DNA from: Closterium sp. NIES-65
Taxonomy: Eukaryota; Streptophyta; Zygnematophyceae; Desmidiales; Closteriaceae
NCBI GenBank assembly: GCA_948144175.1
Contig: CANXME010002102.1
Location: forward strand, 124,001-188,000
DNA: 64,000 nucleotides
Direction: 5' to 3'
In this document: piece after piece, positions 43,200 through 54,290 of the stretch
Layout: each line of letters begins with the position of its first letter
How positions within the stretch are numbered: position 1 is the stretch's first letter
Translations under genes and position numbers: made by a program
Notes under the pieces: model-generated
What the model saw: only the letters and a program-made list of their open reading frames with translations
What the model was told of the DNA's origin: nothing
The model's database searches: none

Positions 43200-44860
43200 A
43201 TGTATGCTGTGACTATTAGTGATGAGGGTGACTGTTACCGGTGTTTCCCGCCCGACCCGGGCATTGGTACTGCTGCTCTAGGTACTGGTGAGGCTGCTGC
43301 TCTAGGTGCCAGTGCGTCCGCGCCCTTAGGTGCTGATGAGTCTGCGCTCTCAGGTACCACGTCGGCTTCGGCCTCCCTCACCTTCACACTTGACTCAGGG
43401 GCTTCTCGCTCCTTCTTTCTAGACCGCACCACACTCACGCTCCTTGGTCGGCCAGTTGCAGTCTCCCTGGCAGACCCCTCTGGGGGTCCTGTCCTGTCTC
43501 ACTTCTCCATAGTCCTCCCGTGTCCGGCTGCCCCCTCTGGCACCTTGTCTGGTCTTTACCTCCCCTCGTTCTCTACAAACTTGGTGAGTGGTGCTGACCT
43601 GCACGATACGGGGGTTCACCAGTTCACTCCTGCGAGTCAGCGGGTGACCCACTGCACGGACGCTCGGACAGGCCGACACTTGGCCACGTTTACACGTCGG
43701 CCGGGGTCGAGCCTGTACACACTGACCACTGAGTCTCCTCCAGTCACTGCGTCTGGTCAGGTAGCTGCGTCGGGTCAGGTGTTTGCTGCAGCGTCCAGGT
43801 CTGGTCCTGAGTCTGCCCCCTGCTCGTGTCGCCTCCTGTCTCACGAGACTCTCCTCTGGCACACCCGTCTTGGTCACCCCTCCCTGCCTCGTCTCCGAGG
43901 CATGGCTTCCCGTGTCCTTGTCTCTGGTCTTCCCCGGTCCCTCCCTCCCCTTCCTCCGGGGCCTGGTCCTTCCTGTGTCCCCTGAGTCGAGGGGCGGCTC
44001 CAAGCTGCCCCTCACTCCTCTCAGTTTCCCCCGACAGAAGCCCCGCTGCAGACGCTTCACATGGACGTGTGGGGCCCGGCCCGCGTCCGTGGACAGGGTC
44101 ACGAGCGCTACTTCCTGCTGGTGGTTGACGACTACTCGCGTTACACCACAGTCTTCCCCTTGCGCAGCAAGGGTGATGCCGCAAAGGTGTTGATCGACTG
44201 GATCCGCGCAGCTCGTCTCCAGCTCAGGAGGAGCTTCGGCTCGGACTTTCCTGTTCTGCGTCTGCACTCTGACCGAGGCGGAGAGTTCTCCTCTGGCCTT
44301 CTGCGAGCCTACTGTCGTGCGCGAGGCATCCGCCAGACCTTCACCCTTCCGGACTCTCTGCAGCAAAATGGGATTGCTGAGCGCCGCATTGGCATGGTCA
44401 TGGACGTCGCTCGTACGTCCATGATGCATGCGGCTGCCCCCCATTTTCTGTGGCCGTTTGCGGTTCGGTACGCGGCGCATCAGATCAACCTTCACCCCAG
44501 GGTCTCCAGACCGGAGACCTCCCCAGCCTTGCTGTGGACGGGGAAGGTTGGCGATGCGTCTGCGTTCCGTGTCTGGGGATCTCGGGCGTTTGTCCGCGAC
44601 TTGTTTGCGGACAAGCTGTCCCCTCGTGCTGCTCCCTGTGTCTTCCTTGGCTTCCCCCCTGACGCCCCTGGGTGGCAGTTCTACCACCCCACCTCTCGTC
44701 GTGTTCTGTCCTCCCAGGACGTCACGTTCGACGAGTCAGTACCCTACTACCGCCTCTTCCCCTACCGCACTCCTTCCCTCCCCCCGCCACCGCACTTCCT
44801 TGTGCCAGGTCCCCCCTCGGTAGACCCCCTCCCCCCTCAGGGTCCTGCCCCTTCAGGTGT
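43200..44860 (+). pseudogene. pol: Copia-G protease and integrase
   Basis: MYAVTISDEGDCYRCFPPDPGI, protease TLDSGASRSFF (near 43390), GAG-pre-integrase HTRLGHPSLPRLRGM, integrase HMDVWGPARV, VVDDYSRYT, LHSDRGGEFSSGLL and QNGIAERRIGMVMDVA, then FLGFPPDAPGWQFYHP. All catalytic blocks of a copia integrase are visible. A long antisense frame across it is a shadow. Confidence 0.89.
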
Positions 44861-44919
44861 GTCCCAGGTAGATGCAGTTGAGCCGGTCGAGGTTGCTCGT
44901 GACTCTGGTACTGCTACGG

Positions 44920-45190
44920 GTGCTGAGCTTGGGGGTGCTGACTCTGGGGGTGCTGCGCGCGTGGGTGCTGAGCCTGGAGGTGCTGCGTCTGGGGATGCTG
45001 CTACTGGGGGTGCTGAGCCTGGGGGTGTTGAGCCTAGGGGTGCTACGACGTAAGGTGCTGAGCCTGGGGGTGCTACGACTGGGGGTGCTCAGCCTGGGGG
45101 TCCTTCGCCTGGGGGTGCTGCGTCTGGAGCTGCTGAGCCTGGGGGTGCTGAGTCTGGAGCTACTGAGCCTGGGGGTGCGGAGCCCGCAGC
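44920..45190 (+). repeat. Linker minisatellite of Copia-G
   Basis: 15-base GGTGCTGAGCCTGGG-type units, degenerate, coding GGA(E/D/A)-rich sequence. Confidence 0.8.
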
Positions 45191-45650
45191 CGCTGGACTT
45201 GCTCGTGTGGCGTCTGGCGGTGTTGGGCCTGCTGGTTCTCTGGGTGCTTCGTCTGGGCGGGAGCCACTCTCTCCACGGGAGCTGCGCGAGTGGTTTGCCC
45301 GGCGCTGGAGGCGTACTACTGGAGCTGGTGCTTCTTCGGCTGCTGAGGGTGCTGGTGCCGCCGTTCTCGGAGGTGCTAGTCCTGCGAGTGCTACTGGAGT
45401 CAGAGCTGCTGAGGGTTTTGGCGCTGAGGCTACTTCTGTCTGTCCTGGCGGCGGTCCTGCTGCGGGTGCTACTGGTGCTACTGGAGGTATTGGAGCTGGA
45501 GGTGCTGTTGACGCTGGTGCTGCCGCTAGGGGTGCTGGTGCTGTTCCTGCTGTGTCTGGAGTCGCCACGCGGCCTCGGGCGTACTTTGTTCCGCTCCTTC
45601 AGCAGGTTCTTGGTCTTCCTCCTCCCTTAGAGTGTCCACCGCCTGTCCAG

Positions 45651-46510
45651 TCGACTGGCCGCCGGAGGCTCCACTGGGTGCCAGGAGGAAAAGGCCCAGT
45701 CAAGCCAGGTGGGCGACGCAGCCAGATCTCCTCGTGCGTTCTGCCCTGCAAGAAAGCAGTGCTGAAGTCAAGAGAGTGCAGCTCGTAGTCACGGTGAGCA
45801 GCTATGTGCAGTAGTACCCGAAGAGTGGTCATCTTCGGGGTGGGAGAGAAGGTCTGAAAGTAGTCAGCTCCCTGCCGCTGACTGAAGCCACGAGCCACGT
45901 AGCGCGCCTTAAAGACACGCGGAGAACCCGGCGGCCGCTTCACCCTGAAAATCCTCATGCCACTGACGATGTTCGCCCCAGGCGGGGGAACTTCGTCAAC
46001 GTAGGTGCCTGTGGACTTCCAGGAAGCCATCTCTGCATCCATAGCTGCCTGCCACTGAGAGGAGTAGGGACCCTCTATCGCCTCCGCGTAAGAGCGCGGA
46101 GTCGGGATGTCAAGTGCATCCGGGTCTCCCTCAGGGGTAAGCAGTACGGACACGAGATGAGGTGAAGCAGCAGCCTGACACTGGAACTCCTCCTGCCTGT
46201 CCTCAAGGACGTCCGTGCCAAGGGCACACTCACCCCCGACGGACGGAGGACAGACAGACTCAGACTCAGCGACAAGACTAGCAGCGTAGTCTAGACGATA
46301 GTGAGCAGCAAAGTCGACGAGCTCAGTAACTAGGGCAGACGCAGTAGTGGACTCAAAGGAAGGGTCAGTGACGACAGTAGCAAGGAGACGCGTGACAGTA
46401 GGACTGGCAGCACGAAGAGAGTCCGACTCCGGGTCGTCAAGAGCAGGAAGAGAGGACTCAGGAGAAGGCAAAGGGGCACGCAGAGGAGCAGTGGACAGAC
46501 GCAGAGACAT
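45651..46510 (-). pseudogene. pol: Copia-D right copy: reverse transcriptase, 5' part
   Basis: Ser/Pro stretch MSLRLSTAPLRAPLPSPE, then YAEAIEGPYSSQW, TYVDEVPPPGANIVSGM, KARYVARGFSQRQGADYF, LDFSTAFLQGRTHEEIW and GTQWSLRRPV. It stops at the junction with Copia-G. The catalytic YVDD block and RNase H are not in this copy. Confidence 0.87.
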
Positions 46511-47149
46511 CCGGTGCGTGCTAGGGACAGGAGGAGGACGCTGACGCGAACCACGACCTCTAGTGCGAGCAGGGCGGACAGGCGACGCAGGGCGAGATGC
46601 AGGCTCACGACGCTCAGCAAGACCTCCAGTAGGACCAGTGTAGGGAGAAGGAGCAGGTAGCGGGGAGGCCGGCTGTAACTGTAACTGTGACGGGGCAGGC
46701 TGTGGACACTCTAAGGGAGAAGAAGGACCAGTAGAAGGCGGGAGACCAAGAACCTCTTGAAGGAGCGGAACGAAGTACGGCCGAGGCCGCGCGGCATCTC
46801 AAGACACAGCAGGGACAGCACCAGTACCCCCAGCGGCAGCACCAACGCCAGGAGCACCTCCAGCTCCAGTACCTCCAGCAGCACCAGTAGTACCCCCAGC
46901 AGGACCGCCTCCAGGACCGATAGCAGTAGCATCAGCACCAACACCCTCAGCAGCTCCAGCTCCAGTCGCACCCGCAGGCCCAGCAGCTCCAGTACTCCCA
47001 GCACGAGCACCTCCGGGACCCGCGGCACCAGCACCCTCAGCAGTCGGAGAACCTCCAGCTCCAGCAGCACGCCTCCAGCGCCGAGCAAACCACTCACGCA
47101 ACTCCTGTGGAGAGAGGGGCTTCGGTCAAGACGAAGTACCAAGAGAACC

Positions 47150-47410
47150 TCCAGGCCCTGCACCGCGAGACGCCACACGAGTAGGCCCAACCCCCTCAGT
47201 CTCCACACCTCCAGGCTCAGCACCCCCAGGCGTAGCACCCCCAGGCTCAGGACCCCCAGGCGTAGCACCCCCAGGCTCAGCACCCCCAAGCTCAGCACCC
47301 CCAGTCGCAGCACCCCCAGGCTCAGCACCCCCAGTAATAGCACCCGTAGGCGCAGCAACCCCTGGCGCAGCACCCACACGCTCAGCCCCCGCAGAGTCAG
47401 CACCCCCTGG
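47150..47410 (-). repeat. Linker minisatellite, Copia-D right copy
   Basis: 15-base tandem units of the GGTGCTGAGCCTGGG type on the minus strand. Confidence 0.82.
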
Positions 47411-47499
47411 CTCAGCACCCTCAGCAGCACCAGAGTCACCAGTAACCTCGACAGGCTCGACTGCATCTACCTGGGACACACCTGAAGGGGCAGGACCCT

Positions 47500-49162
47500 G
47501 AGGGGGGAGGGGGTCTACCGGGGGGGGACCTGGTACAAGGAAGAGCGGCGGCGAGGGGAGGGACGGAGTGCAGTAGGGGAAGAGGCGGTAGTAGAAGACC
47601 GACTCGTCAAACGTGACGTCCTGGGAGGACAGAACACGACGAGAGGTGGGGTGGTAGAACTGCCACCCTGGCGTGTCAGGGGGGAAGCCAAGGAAGACGC
47701 AAGGAGCAGCACGAGGGGACAGCTTGTCCGCAGACAAGTCGCGAACAAACGCCCGAGATCCCCAGACACGGAACGCAGACGCATCGCCAACCTTCCCCGT
47801 CCACAGCAAAGCTGGGGAGGTCTCCGGCCAGGAGACCCTGGGGTGAAGGTTGATCTGATGCGTCGCGTACCGAACCGCAAACGGCCACAGAAAATGGGGG
47901 GCAGCCGCATGCATCATGGACGTACAGGCGACATCCATGACCATGCCAATGCGGCGCTCAGCAATCCCATTTTGCTGTGGGGAGTCCGGAAGCGTGAAGG
48001 TCTGGCGGATGCCTTGTGCACGACAGTAGGCTCGCAGAAGGCCAGAGGAGAACTCCCCGCCTCTGTCAGAGTGCAGACGCAGAACAGGAAAGTCCGAGCC
48101 GAAGCTCTGCCTGAGCTGGAGACGAGCTGCGCGGATCCAGTCGATCAACACCGCAGTGACATCACCCTTGCTGCACAAGGGGAAGACTGTGGTGTAACGC
48201 GAGTAGTCGTCAACCACCAGCAGGAAGTAGCGTTCGTGACCCTGTCCACGGACGCGGGCCGGGCCCCACACGTCTCTGTGAAGCATCTGCAGCGGGGCCT
48301 CTGTCGGAGGAAACTGGGAGGAGTGAGGGGCAGCCCGCTGCCGCCCCTCGACACAGGGGACGCAGGTAGGGCCAGGCCCCGGAGGAAGGGGAGGGAGGGA
48401 CCGGGGAAGACCAGAGACAAGGACACGGGAGGCCATGCCTCGGAGACGAAGCAGGGAGGGGTGACCAAGGCGGTGGTGCCAGAGGAGAGTCTCGTGAGAC
48501 AGGAGGCGACACGAGCAAGGGGCAGACTCAGGACCAGACCTGGACGCTGCAGCAAACACCTGACCCGACGCAGCTACCTGACCAGACGCAGTGACTGGAG
48601 GAGACGCAGTGGTCAGTGTGTACAGGCTCGACCCCGGCCGACGTGTAAACGTAGCCAGGTGTCGGCCTGTCCGAGCGTCCGTGCAGTGGGTCACCCGCTG
48701 ACGCGCAGGAGTGAACTAGTGAACCCCTGCATCCTGTAGGTCAGCACCACTCACCAAGTTCGTAGAGAACGAGGGGAGGTAAAGACCAGACAGGGTGCCA
48801 GAGGGGGCCGCCGGACACGGGATTAGAGTGGAGTAGTGAGCAAGGACAGGACCCCCAGAGGTGTCTGCCAGAGAGACTGCAACTGGCCGGCCAAGCGGCG
48901 TGAGTGTGGTGCGGTCTCGAAAGAAGGAGCGAGAAGCCCCCGAGTCAAGGGTGAAGGTGTGGGAGGCCGAAGCCGACGCAGTACCTGAGAGAGCAGACTC
49001 ACCAGCACCTGAGGGATCAGACGCACGAGCACCTAGAGAAGCACCCTCGCTAGCACCTAGAGCAGCAGCCTCACCAGTACCTAGAGCGGCAGTGTCAATG
49101 CCCGGGTCGGGCGGAAAACACCGGTAACAGTCACCCTCATCTCTAATAGTCACAGCATACAT
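47500..49162 (-). pseudogene. pol: Copia-D right copy: protease and integrase
   Basis: MYAVTIRDEGDCYRCFPPDPGI, protease TLDSGASRSFF (near 48950), HHRLGHPSLLRLRGM, integrase DVWGPARVRGQGHERYFL, VVDDYSRYTTVF, LHSDRGGEFSSG, QNGIAERRIGMVMDVA, and FLGFPPDTPGWQFYHP. Nearly the same as the left copy at 38200-39860. This shows that two minus-strand coding copies lie between one pair of outer LTRs. Confidence 0.9.
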
Positions 49163-49179
49163 GGCAGCAAGAATAGCAT

Positions 49180-49451
49180 CAAAGTCAAGGTCAAAGACAG
49201 CTACTCCCGCCCTAGACAGCTCACCCCATCGGGGGATCTCCGTGGCCTCCGGGAACTGGTGACGCCAAGTGTCCGTCAGGCGGCCAAAGCAGCGCTGGGT
49301 GGAGTGCGCAACCGCGCACTTCTCACCCGCGCGGTCGCCGGTGCGTAGGACGTAGGTGCACGGACCAGTACCCCCACCCCGCTGGCGTGCAGTGTACCAC
49401 TCACGGAGCTGCTGAGGGGAGGGGATGTCACGAGTGCACTGCTGCTGCTGC
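49180..49451 (-). pseudogene. gag: Copia-D right copy: gag, C-terminal part
   Basis: Encodes the LREWYT / GPCTYVLRTGDRAG end of Gag. Copia-F interrupts it at the Gln-rich run, with GCTGC duplicated at 49447-49451 and 56959-56963. The N-terminal part lies at 56959-58015. Confidence 0.8.
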
Positions 49452-49583
49452 TGTCAAACATTATATATGTTGTGTTAGTTTAGGCTACAGTGGGTTAGCT
49501 TATAGGGGGTACACAATTCTAGGGTTAGGTACTTGTACTCATTTTGCTGCTAGTTCACCCATTCCTGTTCAGTGATTCCAACA
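49452..49583 (+). repeat. Copia-F 5' LTR (132 bp)
   Basis: TGTCAAACAT to GATTCCAACA. Contains CAGTGGGTTAG, GGGGGTACA, CTAGGGTTA, TTGTACTC. Confidence 0.93.
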
Positions 49584-49611
49584 TGGTATAGAGCAGGTCC
49601 TTCCTAGGACC
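49584..49611 (+). promoter_or_regulatory. Copia-F primer-binding site and covariant hairpin
   Basis: TGGTATAGAGCAGG abuts the LTR. The hairpin is GGTCCT-TCCT-AGGACC (49596-49611). Stem bases differ from the other copias yet still pair. GGGCCCACC follows. Confidence 0.78.
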
Positions 49612-49669
49612 GAAATTTTCTAAGGGCCCACCACTACGTAACTACCTACCTACCTACCTACATGTGCCC

Positions 49670-50629
49670 TAGGGCGCCTCGGCGTGTCACGCCCCTAGAG
49701 GCCCCTCTTGACGGCCCCGCGCTAGCCCCGTTCAGGCCCCGTCGGCCCCACGCCCGCTCTCCCTAGCGGCCCCGTTCAGGCCCCGTCGGCCCCTTTAAGG
49801 CCCCGTTCAGGCCCCGCGCTAGCCCCGTTCAGGCCCCGTCGGCCCCGTTTCAGGCCCCGTCGGCCCCGCGCTAGCCCCTCTCAGGCCCCGTCGGCCCGCG
49901 CTAGCCGCGTTTCAGGCCCTGTCGGCCCCGTTTCAGGCCCCGTCGGCCCCGCGCTAGCCCCTCTCAGGCCCCGTCGGCCCGCGCTAGCCCCGTTTCAGGC
50001 CCCGTTGGCCCCGTTTCAGGCCCCGTCGGCCCCGCGCTAGCCCCTCTCAGGCCCCGTCGGCCCGCGCTAGCCCCGTTTCAGGCCCCGTCGGCCCCGCGCT
50101 AGCCCCTCTCAGGCCCCGTCGGCCCCGCGCTAGCCCCATTCAGGCCCCGATCGGGCCCACGCTAGCCCCGTTTCAGGCCCCGTCGGCCCCGTTTCTGGCC
50201 CCGTCGGCCCCGCGCTAGCCCCGTTCACGCCCCGTCGGCCCCTTGCTAGCCCCGTCAAGGCCCCGTTTGGCCCCGCGCTAGCCCCGCTCAGGCCCCGATC
50301 GGCCCCGCGCTCGCCCCTCTAGGGCCCCAACCGGCCCCGTGCCGACCTCGCCGACCCGTGCCCACCACCTAGAGGCCCCGTGCGGCCCGTTCCCGCCGCA
50401 GCACACGAGGGAGAGCGGGCGGTCCGTCCCCGCCGTGACCCGAGCCGCGCGACCCGAGCCGCGCGCCCCGAGCCGAGCCGCGCGCCCCGAGCCGAGCCGC
50501 GCGCCCTGAACCGAGCCGCGCCACCCAGCCGAGCCGCGACCCAACCTGAACCGAGCCGCGCCGCCCTGCCCTACCTGGTTCGTCCTACCTGCTTCTCCTA
50601 CTGCTACTGCTGCTATTTCTACTGTTCCT
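49670..50629 (+). repeat. GC-rich repeat leader of Copia-F
   Basis: Dozens of GGCCCCGTCGGCCCC and GCGCTAGCCCC(G)TTCAG units (about 49690-50340), then CCGAGCCGCGC units to about 50530. No CRISPR-like spacers; the intervals are themselves repeats. Confidence 0.85.
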
Positions 50630-51900
50630 ATGGCTAGCCCACAGGTTCTCGTGTTCGATGCTGAGGGCCGCCCTGTGAAGTTTGACACCTGGCTCGATGA
50701 CCTGCACCTCTACCTACAGCTCACAGCCAAGGATGACATCTCACTGTACGATCACGCCCTAGGCCAAGTCACTGCCCTTGCTGCTACTGCTGACAGCAGT
50801 GCTCGCTCATAGTGGCAGACTCGTGATGCCCACGCTCGCTTCGCCATTCGCAACTCCCTGCCGATAGACGAACGCGAGCACTTTGGTCAGCACAAGACTG
50901 CACAGGCACTGTACACAGCTGTAGTTGCTCGCTACTCCTCACCTGCCTCTGCCGCACTAGGCCGTCTCTCCCTCCCCTACCTGTTTCCCGACCTGGCCTC
51001 CTTTCACACAGTCGCTGACCTCATCACGCACCTCCGTACTAGTGAGGCCCGCTTCCGTGCCGCCATACCTGCTGAGTTCCTTGCCACGCACCCCCCTCCA
51101 CTCTGGCTCACTCTCTACCACCTAGTCACCCGCCTCCCTGACACACTGCGTGCTGTCAGGGACCACTTCCTAGCTCGTTGCCCCACTGAGCTCACCATTG
51201 CCCTCCTCGAGAAGGAGCTACTTGCAGCTGAGACTAGCATAGTCGCTGTAGGTGCCTCTCGTGGCGACCCCCGTACCCCGTTCTTTGAGGGGTGTTCTCC
51301 TTCCCCCCTTCTTCCCTCTGTCGCCTCTGCTGCTGCTGTCGACCTTCTTGGTACTGAGAAGGTCGGCGCTGCGTCTGCCTCGAGCGGACGCCGCGGCGGC
51401 AAGGGCAAAAGGGGCAAGGGTGGTGGCGGTGACGGCGGGGGAGGCGGCAGTGGGGGCGGTGGAGGCAATGGGGGTGGTGGCTCGGCTGGAGGGGCGAGTG
51501 GTAGCGGTGGGGGTGGTGGCGGCAGCGGCGGGGGAGGTGGCAGGAGTGGAGGCGGCGGTTGGGGTGGCGGTGGACGAGGCGGCGGCAGGGGTTGGGGTGG
51601 TCGAGGAGGTGGCAGCGGTGGTGGTGGTCGTGGAGGCACTGGCGGTGGCCAGGGCCAGCAGCACACTCCCTCGCCCCAAGAGGTCCGTGAGTGGTACTTT
51701 CAGCACGGGGGTGGGGGTGGTCTTAGATGCACGTACGTCATTCGCACTGGTGACCGCACTGGTCAGCAGTGTGGACGACCGCACGCCACACAGCGCTGCT
51801 TCTCTCGTCTCGACGACGCTTGGCGTGTTCAGTTCCCTCAGGCCACTGAGCTGCCCCGCTGGCTTGATCTCCTGAAGAAGGGGATTGATATCTATGCTCT
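50630..51900 (+). pseudogene. gag: Copia-F gag
   Basis: Start MASPQVLVFDAEGRPVKFD, with WLDDLHLYLQLTAKDDISLY. It is related to but clearly distinct from the MATPSV Gags. Then ARYSSPAS..LGRLSLPYLFPDLA, LWLTLYHLVTRLPDTLRAV, and a Gly/Arg-rich tract (51420-51650) with GRGGG and WGGRGG repeats instead of pure poly-Gly. VREWYFQHGGGGGLRCTYVI and CGRPHATQRCFSRLDDAW end it. The proline homopolymer is short (6 bases). RGG-like repeats suggest RNA binding (inference). Confidence 0.85.
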
Positions 51901-51999
51901 AGACTTTGATGCTATTCTATCTGCCATGTATGTGATGTCTACCAGTGGAGAGGGTGCTGAGTACTTGTGTGCGCCGCCCGACCCGGGCATTAGGGCCAG

Positions 52000-53560
52000 T
52001 GCGTCTGCCGCTCCAGGTACTCGCGTGTCGGCTACCCCAGGTGCTGGTGAGGCTGCTGCTCTAGGTGCTCGTGTGTCTCCCCCCCTTGGTACTGCGTCGA
52101 CTGCCGCACTGCACACCTTCACACTGGACTCAGGTGCTTCTCGCTGCTTCTTTCGTGACTGCACTGCCCTTGAGCCGCTTGCTCGGCCAGTTGCTGTCTC
52201 CCTTGCTGACCCCTCTGGGGGTCCGGTCATTGCGACCTCTTCCACTGTCCTTCCCTGCCCTGCGGTCCCGTCGGGCACACTGTCAGGTCTCCACCTCCCC
52301 TCGTTCTCTACAAACTTGGTGGCAGGATGTGCACTCCAGGACGGGGGTGTTCACCAGTTCACCCCTGCCTACGAGCGCGTGACACACTGCACGTGTGCTC
52401 GTACGGGCCGTCACTTGGCTACCTTCACTCGGCAGCCGGGGTCGGACCTGTACACACTGACTACTGAGTCCCCTCAGGTTGCTGCGACTGCGTCCGCGTC
52501 CGCGTCAGGTCAGCTGTCCGCCCCCTGCTCGTGTCGCTCTTTGGCACACGAGACTGTCCTCTGGCACCACCGCCTTGGCCACCCGTCTGTGCAGCGGCTT
52601 CGTGCCATGCACTCCCGGTACCTTGTCTCTGGCCTGCCCAGGGTCCTTCCTGCCCTCCCACCCTCGCCTGCTCCTACCTGTCTCCCCTGTGTCGAGGGAC
52701 GGCAGCGCGCCGCTCCTCACTCCTCCTCATTCCCCCCGACGACTGCTCCCTTGCAGACACTCCACATGGACGTGTGGGGCCCAGCCCGTGTTCGTGGTCA
52801 GGGTCAGGAGAGGTACTTCCTGATAGTTGTTGACGACTACTCGCGCTACACCTCGGTCTTCCCCTTGCGCACCAAGGGTGAGGTCCCTGATGTCTTGATC
52901 CCTTGGATCCGCAGAGCCCGTCTCCAGCTCAGCGAGCGTTTTCACTCGGACTTTCTTGTCCTGCGCTTGTACTCTGACAGAGGTGGTGAGTTCTCCTCCG
53001 ACCTCTTGGCAGCCTACTGTGCTGAGCACGGCATTGAGCAGTCGTTCACGCTTCCGGCTTCTCCACAGCAGAATGGGATTGCGGAGCGCCGCATTGGCCT
53101 GGTCATGGAGGTCGCCCGTACCTCCTTGATCCATGCGGCTGCCCCCCACTTTCTGTGGCCGTTTGCGGTCCAGTATGCTGCGCATCAGCTCAACCTCTGG
53201 CCCCGTGTCTCCTTGCCGGAGACCTCGCCCACGCTGCTGTGGACGGGGGAGGTTGGCGATGCGTCGCGTTTCCGGGTCTGGGGGTCTCGAGCTTTTGTCC
53301 GCGATTCGTCTGCGGACAAGCTCTCCTCCCGTGCTGTTCCCTGCGTCTTCCTCGGCTTTGTCCCGGACGCGTCTGGTTGGCAGTTTTACCATGCCACCTC
53401 GCGCCGAGTCTTGCCCTCCCAGGACGTCACTTTTGACGAGTCCATCCCCTACTACCGCCTCTTCCCCTATCGCACTGCCCCGCTCCCCCCCCCGCCTCTC
53501 TTCCTCGCGCCAGGTGCTGCTGTCGCAGACCCCCTCCCCTCTCAGGGTGCCGCTCCCTCA
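52000..53560 (+). pseudogene. pol: Copia-F protease and integrase
   Basis: Protease TLDSGASRCFFRD (near 52125); GAG-pre-integrase HHRLGHPSVQRLRAM (near 52570). Integrase core HMDVWGPARVRGQGQERYF, VVDDYSRYTSVF, LYSDRGGEFSSDLL, ASPQQNGIAERRIGLVMEVA (52765-53130). The C-terminal segment is FLGFVPDASGWQFYHATS. The frame is open across the whole span. All expected catalytic residues appear to be present. Confidence 0.9.
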
Positions 53561-53619
53561 GGTGTGTCTCAGGTAGACCCGGTTGAGCCTGTTGAGGTAG
53601 CCATCGACTCTCGTCCTGC

Positions 53620-53830
53620 TGGGGGTGCTGAGCCTGGGGGTGCTGAGCCTGGGGGTGTGGAGCCTGGGGGTGTGGAGCCTGGGGGTGTGGAGCCTAGGGG
53701 TGTGGAGCCTGGGGGTGTGGAGCTTGAGGGTGCTGAGCTTGGGGGTGTGGAGCCTCGTGGTGCTGAGCTGCGGAGTCCGGAGTCTGGGGGTTCTGAGTCT
53801 GGAGGTACTAGGCCTGGGAGTCCTGCACCT
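53620..53830 (+). repeat. Linker minisatellite 1 of Copia-F
   Basis: 15-base GGTGTGGAGCCTGGG units coding GGVEP repeats. Confidence 0.85.
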
Positions 53831-54029
53831 GGAGGAGCCCTCTCCTCGGAGCAGCTGCGTGCGTGGTACTTAGAGTACTGCAGCCTCCGGAGAGGTACCG
53901 CTCGAGCCGGACGTACTACTGGGACAAGTGCTAGTGCTTCTTCTCCCGTTCGGGAGCTCCCCTCCCGCGAGCGGATCCGTGAGTGGTACGAGCGGCGCTG
54001 CACTCTTCGGAGTGGCGTACCTCGTGTTA

Positions 54030-54290
54030 CGGACCCCGCTGCTGTTGGAGCTGCTGCTGGTGCTGAGGACCCGGGCGTTGGAGCCGCTGCTGGTGCTGAG
54101 GACCCGGGCGTTGGAGCTGCTGCTGGTGCTGAGGACCCAGGCGTTGGAGCTGCCGCTGGTGCTGCGGACCCGGGCGTTGGAGCTGCTACTGGTGCTGAGG
54201 ACCCGGGCGTTGGAGCTGCCGCTGGTGCTGAGGACGTGGGCGCTGGAGCTGCTGGTGGTGCTGCGGACCCTGGTGCGGGTGTCCCTGCTG
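54030..54290 (+). repeat. Linker minisatellite 2 of Copia-F
   Basis: About seven 33-base units coding GVGAAAGAEDP. Absent from the other copias of the window. Confidence 0.87.

Larger units (their letters stand above)
40757..45650 (+). mobile_element. Copia-G, 3'-truncated Ty1/copia element
   Basis: 5' LTR, PBS, leader, Gag, PR, IN and linker on the plus strand, then an abrupt end near 45650. There the text switches to the minus-strand RT of another copy. RT, RNase H and 3' LTR are absent, so age by LTRs cannot be given. The Gag-to-protease stretch is unusually well preserved; the visible part has few breaks. Confidence 0.88.

Noticed and set aside
43419-44687. Long minus-strand open frame opposite the Copia-G integrase; similar antisense frames at 29343-30224 and 47651-48739
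   Set aside because: They are mirror frames of conserved GC-rich integrase sequence, recur in every copy, and match no family.
49690-50340. Regular GC-rich repeats that could suggest a CRISPR array
   Set aside because: No unique spacers, repeats are degenerate and abut each other, and the position is that of a retrotransposon leader in a eukaryote.
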